Assembly: GCA_016794595.1 (NCBI GenBank)
Contig: JAEUJN010000021.1
Location: 1-36,833 of the forward strand
Direction: 5' to 3'
DNA from: Kineosporiaceae bacterium
Lineage (GTDB): Bacteria; Actinomycetota; Actinomycetes; Actinomycetales; Kineosporiaceae
DNA length: 36,833 bases
Position numbers and translations under genes: made by a program. The notes beneath the pieces are model-generated. The model ran no database searches and was not told the origin of the DNA. It saw nothing but the letters and a program-made list of their open reading frames with translations. How positions within the stretch are numbered: the stretch's first letter is position 1; each line of letters opens with the position of its first letter. Below are positions 33,818 through 36,833 of the stretch, piece after piece.

Positions 33818-33852
33818 CTCTGGTTCCTCCGTCGGTGTGCGGTCGATCGCGG

Positions 33853-33887
33853 GTCCGGTCGTGCGTCCGGTCGTGCGTCCGGTCGTG
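33853..33887. repeat. Nearly three 12-bp tandem units upstream of the HEPN gene
   Basis: GTCCGGTCGTGC is repeated twice perfectly and a third time nearly completely, in the 156-base gap between the DUF6504 gene and the chosen HEPN start. Confidence 0.85.
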
Positions 33888-33973
33888 TGGTGGTCGGAGC
33901 TCTCGGGGTCGTCGTCATCGATCTCGTGATCAGGCCCGCTCGGGCCACGAGCCGCCATCGGCTGGAACCGACA

Positions 33974-34384
33974 TCAGTCCGCGATGCGCAGCAGGCGCCA
34001 GGCGCCGGTGTCCGGGCGGACGCCGGTGTCATGGCAGAGGTCGTAGACCCCGACGATCCCGCTGCTCCCGCGAGCGGCCTCGACCCGCCAGACCTCGTAC
34101 TCCTCGGCGAGCGGCGCCGCCCACCCGGTGGCCACTGCGGTCGGCCCCTCGAGGTACTCCGCCCCGGATGACGGCGGACTCGAACTGCTCGTCTCACCGA
34201 TGACCGGCGGCCCGGCAGCCGTTCCGTGATGGATCGCCCGGGCTGCCGCCCCCATCCACCAGGACCGCCGCTCACGCCAGTGACCGAGCACGTCCCGGAC
34301 CACGTACCGACTGCCCCGCCACCGGAAGGCCGCCGGCTGGACTCCGATCACCCCGACGTGCACGACCTCGACGAATCGGCGCAT
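33974..34384 (-). CDS. DUF6504 family protein
   Basis: The 136-residue protein starts MRRFVEVVHVGVIGVQPAAF and continues 'RWRGSRYVVRDVLGHWRERRSWW', which is the DUF6504 signature. The C-terminal half has 'EYEVWRVEAARG', 'VGVYDLCHDT' and 'GAWRLLRIAD', forming a small beta-rich fold. A 25-residue Ser/Pro-rich insertion near 62-80 separates the halves. Proteins of this family are found beside dnaE2 and imuB in actinobacteria; function is unknown, but involvement in the mutasome is a fair inference. The ATG at 34384 has GGGGAGG five bases upstream. It is the first gene after the LexA-controlled promoter at 34644-34695, with a structured leader of about 260 bases. Confidence 0.85.
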   Translation of the reverse strand: MRRFVEVVHVGVIGVQPAAFRWRGSRYVVRDVLGHWRERRSWWMGAAARAIHHGTAAGPPVIGETSSSSPPSSGAEYLEGPTAVATGWAAPLAEEYEVWRVEAARGSSGIVGVYDLCHDTGVRPDTGAWRLLRIAD

Positions 34385-34643
34385 GATGCCTCCCCTTGCT
34401 CACGGACTCGCTGGCGGCGAGCCGGACGTCCTGACCTCGTGTCAGCTCCTCGTGTCAGCTCCGGGGAAGCGGAGGGTCGGGCGCCTCGGGTGGGAGTGCT
34501 TCCCCACACCCCACCCGAGGACGACCGGGTGACGGATCCGTGGCGGGGCGGGGTCGAGTCGCCCCGCCACGAACCTGCCGTCCGAACGACTGGCCCCTGA
34601 CAGGAGAGCCCGATCACCACCCTGGCCAGGCGCTGATCGGGTC
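34385..34643 (-). ncRNA. Structured untranslated leader between the LexA box and DUF6504
   Basis: No credible gene is seen in 34385-34643. In transcript order three strong hairpins occur. First, CCCGATCA/TGATCGGG arms (about 34638-34612) enclosing the palindrome CCTGGCCAGG. Second, a perfect 12-bp stem CGTGGCGGGGCG/CGCCCCGCCACG with a 9-nt loop (34571-34539). Third, a perfect 11-bp stem CCTCGGGTGGG/CCCACCCGAGG (34520-34484). A perfect 13-bp tandem duplication follows (34460-34435), then the DUF6504 ribosome site. It may be a leader that attenuates or stabilises the operon mRNA, or a separate small RNA. Pairings are read from the sequence; function is inference. Confidence 0.5.
34435..34460. 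repeat. Perfect 13-bp tandem duplication
   Basis: CCTCGTGTCAGCT occurs twice head to tail (34435-34447 and 34448-34460), about 50-75 bases upstream of the DUF6504 start, within the structured leader. Confidence 0.9.
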
Positions 34644-34659
34644 TCGAACAGACGTTCGA
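34644..34659. promoter_or_regulatory. LexA (SOS) box
   Basis: TCGAAC-AGAC-GTTCGA is a perfect match to the palindromic actinobacterial/Gram-positive LexA box TCGAAC-N4-GTTCGA. It lies just downstream of the -10 of the minus-strand promoter, where LexA would block initiation until DNA damage. It also lies about 190 bases upstream of the divergent Fic gene, less well placed for its control. Confidence 0.88.
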
Positions 34660-34667
34660 ATACCTCG

Positions 34668-34695
34668 ACTGTACACCTGTCCGTACGCATGTCAA
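34668..34695 (-). promoter_or_regulatory. Promoter of the DUF6504-HEPN-dnaE2 operon
   Basis: On the minus strand a consensus -35 TTGACA (34695-34690) and TACAGT (34673-34668) are separated by 16 bases. The predicted start site falls at or within the LexA box. This is one of the best sigma-70-type promoters in the window. Confidence 0.65.
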
Positions 34696-34802
34696 CGCCA
34701 CCCGAATGGCCGATCCCGGGCCCTCGCACCATCCGTACGAGCCAGTGGCAAGTGCTCGGCGGTCGCTGGGCTCCGACCGCGCAAACGTCAGCGACGCTTC
34801 GA

Positions 34803-34808
34803 TATAAT
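34803..34808 (+). promoter_or_regulatory. Possible -10 element of the fic gene
   Basis: A consensus TATAAT lies 40 bases before the Fic start, inside a 28-base AT-rich island (34800-34828) unusual for this DNA. No good -35 is seen at 16-18 bases upstream. Confidence 0.45.
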
Positions 34809-34847
34809 TACGTTTAGATCACTGTAAGGTCACCTGAGGAGGGTCTG

Positions 34848-36143
34848 ATGACGGGTGAACCCCTCGGTCGCGGACAGACCGGGAGTGTTCTGTCCGGCTG
34901 GCCCTCCCTCGGCCGCGAGTCCCGGCCCTGGCCCAGTACCCCCGGGCAAACCCCCTGGGCACCCTCCTGGATCCCCACCGATGGGGCCTCCGCTGAGTCC
35001 ATCGGCCCGCACACGGTCGAGGTCGCCGCCGTCCCCCCGATCGCCGACCGGGCGGTCGCCCTCGGCCCCACCACCAGCGACACGGTCGCCGCCGCCCAGG
35101 CCGCGATCCGGGTGCTCGACGAGACCACCACCGTCGATCTGACCGCGCTGGCCGGTGGATTGCTGCGCTCGGAGTCAGTGGCCTCCTCCAAGATCGAGCA
35201 CCTGGACGCCAGTCAGCGTGAGCTCGGCATGGCCATGCTGCGGGGGGTGCCGGTGCACAGCGCCGCCGCCCACGTGGCGGCCAATGTGCGCGCCATGACC
35301 GCGGCCGTCGCCCCCGGAGCCGGTGACGTGCCCTACCACGTGGTCGATCTGCTGCACATCCACCGCCTGCTGATGGAGGCCGACCCCTACGAGGGCGGCT
35401 GGGCCGGGCGACTGCGGACCATGCAGAACTGGGTCGGCGGCGGTGAGCTCACCCCACACGGCGCGCTGTTCGTCCCACCCGCCCCCGAGCGGGTGCCCGC
35501 CCTGATGAACGACCTGGTGCGCTTCTGCAACCGCACCGACCTCGACCCGATCACCCAGGCGGCGATCGCCCACGCCCAGTTCGAGACCATCCATCCCTTC
35601 ACCGACGGCAACGGCCGGACCGGGCGGGCGCTGGTGCACGTCGTCCTGCGCCGCCGCGGCCTGACCCGGCGCACCGTGGTGCCGGTCTCGACCGTGCTGC
35701 TCGCGGACGTCGAGGGCTACTTCGCGGGCCTGGACGACTACCGGGCGGGAGACCTGGACGGCTGGGTGACCCGCTTCGCCGCCGCCGCCACCCGGGCCGC
35801 CTCCTCCGGGCTGCGCCTGGCCACCGACCTGGCCGCCCTGCGCACCCGATGGCAGGAGGCGGCCCGGGCACGGCGTGGATCGGCGGTGGCCACCCTGCTG
35901 GAGGCTCTGCCCGGACGCCCGGTGGTCGACATCGAGTCGCTGCGGGAGCTGACCGGCGGGGTGGCCGACAAGAACATCTACGCCGCGATCGACCGTCTGG
36001 TGGCCTCCGGGGTGCTCACCGAGCTGTCCGGCGGGGGACGCAACCGGGTCTGGGCCGCTCTCGGCGTCCTGGAACTGCTCGAACGGCTCGAAGGCGAACT
36101 CGGACGCCGCTCCCCCGCTCGCGCCGTCAGTCCTCGACCCTGA
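34848..36143 (+). CDS. Fic-domain protein (probable AMP transferase)
   Basis: Fic proteins transfer AMP or related groups from nucleotides to protein side chains. The protein has 431 residues. After an 80-residue Pro/Gly-rich N-terminus comes the Fic N-terminal region with 'LLRSESVASSKIEHLDASQ', where S113-SKI-E117 fits the class II inhibitory motif (S/T)xxxE(G/N), except that H118 replaces Gly/Asn. The Fic core has 'DLLHIHRLLME', 'PYEGGWAGRLRTMQNWVGG' and the catalytic HPFTDGNGRTGR beginning at H249. A C-terminal winged-helix-like part (about 345-420) ends the protein. The ATG at 34848 has GAGGAGGG five bases upstream. No antitoxin gene is adjacent, in keeping with an intramolecular inhibitory helix. 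Confidence 0.92.
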   Translation: MTGEPLGRGQTGSVLSGWPSLGRESRPWPSTPGQTPWAPSWIPTDGASAESIGPHTVEVAAVPPIADRAVALGPTTSDTVAAAQAAIRVLDETTTVDLTALAGGLLRSESVASSKIEHLDASQRELGMAMLRGVPVHSAAAHVAANVRAMTAAVAPGAGDVPYHVVDLLHIHRLLMEADPYEGGWAGRLRTMQNWVGGGELTPHGALFVPPAPERVPALMNDLVRFCNRTDLDPITQAAIAHAQFETIHPFTDGNGRTGRALVHVVLRRRGLTRRTVVPVSTVLLADVEGYFAGLDDYRAGDLDGWVTRFAAAATRAASSGLRLATDLAALRTRWQEAARARRGSAVATLLEALPGRPVVDIESLRELTGGVADKNIYAAIDRLVASGVLTELSGGGRNRVWAALGVLELLERLEGELGRRSPARAVSPRP

Positions 36144-36741
36144 TCCCCCAGGCCGTGGCCAGCGCCGGTGCGATGTCCGCCAGCTGGACGTGATCGATCA
36201 CCGCACCGCGCAGCTGCTCCCACCCCCGGGCCAGGCGCAGGTGGCTGCCCCGCAGGTCGACGCCGGTCAGCTGGGCTTGGGTCAGGTCGACCTCGTCCAG
36301 TCTGCACCGCTCCATCCGGACCGCCGAGAGCCGGGCTCCGCCCAGATCGACGTCCCGCAGCCGGCAGTCGACCAGTTCCACGTCCTGCCAGGTCGACCGA
36401 CGCAGGTTGACCCCGTCCAGCAGGCAGCCGATCAGCCGCACCCGGCGCCAGGCAGTGGCCGACAGGTCGCAGCCGGCCAGCGAGCACTCCTCGACCCTGG
36501 TGCCGTCCCAGCGGCTTCGCGCTGCCCGGACGCCCACCAGGCGCACGGTCGACAGCAGGCAGTCACGCCAGGCCGAGCCCTCCAGCTCGCTGCCGGTGAA
36601 GGTCCCCGAGGTGATCACCACGTCCATCAGGCGCATCCCGTCGGCCTGGACCCCGCCGACCTGCGGGGCCTCCAGCCGGACGCCGTCCAGCTCACCGTCC
36701 GGCTCCCACACCACCTGCGTCGTCACGGACACGATCCTCAC
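36127..36741 (-). CDS. Pentapeptide-repeat protein
   Basis: The 204-residue protein consists largely of pentapeptide repeats of the A(D/N)LXX type, which stack into a right-handed quadrilateral beta helix. Examples are 'LDGVRLEAPQVGGVQADGM', 'CSLAGCDLSATAWRRV', 'CLLDGVNLRRSTWQDVELVD', 'CRLRDVDLGGARLSAVRMER' and 'CRLDEVDLTQAQLTGVDLRG', with a helical C-terminus ('LADIAPALATAWGIRVED'). Some family members mimic DNA and protect gyrase, but sequence alone does not assign that here. Start codons GTG at 36741, 36732 and 36726 are possible; none has a clear ribosome site. Its 3' end overlaps the convergent fic gene by 17 bases. Confidence 0.88.
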   Translation of the reverse strand: MRIVSVTTQVVWEPDGELDGVRLEAPQVGGVQADGMRLMDVVITSGTFTGSELEGSAWRDCLLSTVRLVGVRAARSRWDGTRVEECSLAGCDLSATAWRRVRLIGCLLDGVNLRRSTWQDVELVDCRLRDVDLGGARLSAVRMERCRLDEVDLTQAQLTGVDLRGSHLRLARGWEQLRGAVIDHVQLADIAPALATAWGIRVED

Positions 36742-36762
36742 TCATGTGCAGCCACCGAGCAG

Positions 36763-36833
36763 CCCCCCCCCCCGGGGGGGGGGGACGGGGGGATCGCGGG
36801 CGCCTGGGGGGGGGAGGGGGGGGGGGGGGGGGG
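36763..36833. other. Homopolymer C/G tract at the window end, likely artefact
   Basis: A run of 11 C is followed immediately by 11 G (36763-36784), then mostly G with short interruptions to the last base, ending in a long G run. This resembles contig-end errors from poly-G reads and should not be interpreted biologically. It may hide the true upstream region of the pentapeptide gene. Confidence 0.75.

Noticed and set aside
33818-33958. 47-residue N-terminal extension of the HEPN protein
   Set aside because: The upstream ATG at 33958 has no ribosome site and the extension runs through a 12-bp tandem repeat (TTGR-type), whereas ATG 33817 has GGAGGA and gives the usual family length.
34484-34520. 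GTGGGG-type boxes in the DUF6504 leader as a third MraZ site
   Set aside because: Two GTGGGG motifs occur here, but they are seven bases apart, not ten, and belong to the arm and loop of the 11-bp hairpin.
34442-34732. Possible small proteins (96 and 117 residues) in the region before DUF6504
   Set aside because: They run through the LexA box, promoter or perfect hairpins, have low-complexity Arg/Ser/Pro composition, and lack a convincing ribosome site.
1-36833. CRISPR arrays, tRNA/rRNA genes, transposases, integrases, phage genes
   Set aside because: I looked for these on both strands and saw none; the window is a conserved chromosomal core with no sign of mobile elements.

Overview
This window looks like chromosomal DNA of a very high-GC actinobacterium. 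The evidence is heavy GTG start use, G/C-rich third codon positions, a DivIVA/Wag31 and SepF in the cell-division cluster, a DUF3040 protein and an actinomycete-type LexA box. The Wag31 N-terminus resembles Kineosporiales/Micrococcales-type proteins; finer placement is not possible from the sequence alone.

Region 1 (1-21317, all minus strand) is a complete division and cell wall (dcw) cluster. In transcription order it reads mraZ, rsmH, ftsL, ftsI, murE, murF, mraY, murD, ftsW, murG, murC, ftsQ, ftsZ, pgeF, a YggS-type PLP protein, sepF, a YggT membrane protein, wag31, a DUF167 gene and the start of a probable TraR/DksA-type gene cut by the window edge. Most neighbours overlap by ATGA/GTGA or abut, so they are translationally coupled. 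The products make lipid II (MurC-F, MraY, MurG), polymerise and cross-link septal wall (FtsW, FtsI, FtsL, FtsQ), build the Z ring (FtsZ, SepF) and direct polar growth (Wag31). The mraZ-rsmH gap carries a long hairpin that fits the mraW RNA motif. The mraZ promoter carries 10-bp-spaced GTGGGG boxes typical of MraZ autoregulation.

Region 2 (21318-26588) is a 471-bp divergent control region followed by a plus-strand operon: MoxR-type AAA+ ATPase, DUF58 protein and a membrane transglutaminase. A second pair of the same GTGGGG boxes lies upstream of moxR.

Region 3 (26654-34700, minus strand) is a mutagenesis and DNA-damage block: DUF6504, a SAV_6107-type HEPN protein, error-prone polymerase DnaE2, a methyltransferase, DNA polymerase IV (DinB) and a DUF3040 protein. 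It is preceded by a consensus LexA box just downstream of a good promoter. A roughly 260-nt leader with three strong hairpins and no convincing gene then leads to DUF6504. No imuA'/imuB gene is seen.

Region 4 (34803-36741) holds a Fic-domain protein (plus strand) and a convergent pentapeptide-repeat protein. The last 70 bases are homopolymer C/G runs that look like an assembly or sequencing artefact.

The most interesting signals are regulatory: the LexA-controlled structured leader, the duplicated MraZ-like operator facing moxR, the mraW-type RNA, and in-frame 12-bp tandem arrays in the disordered tails of three adjacent dcw genes (rsmH, ftsL, ftsI).
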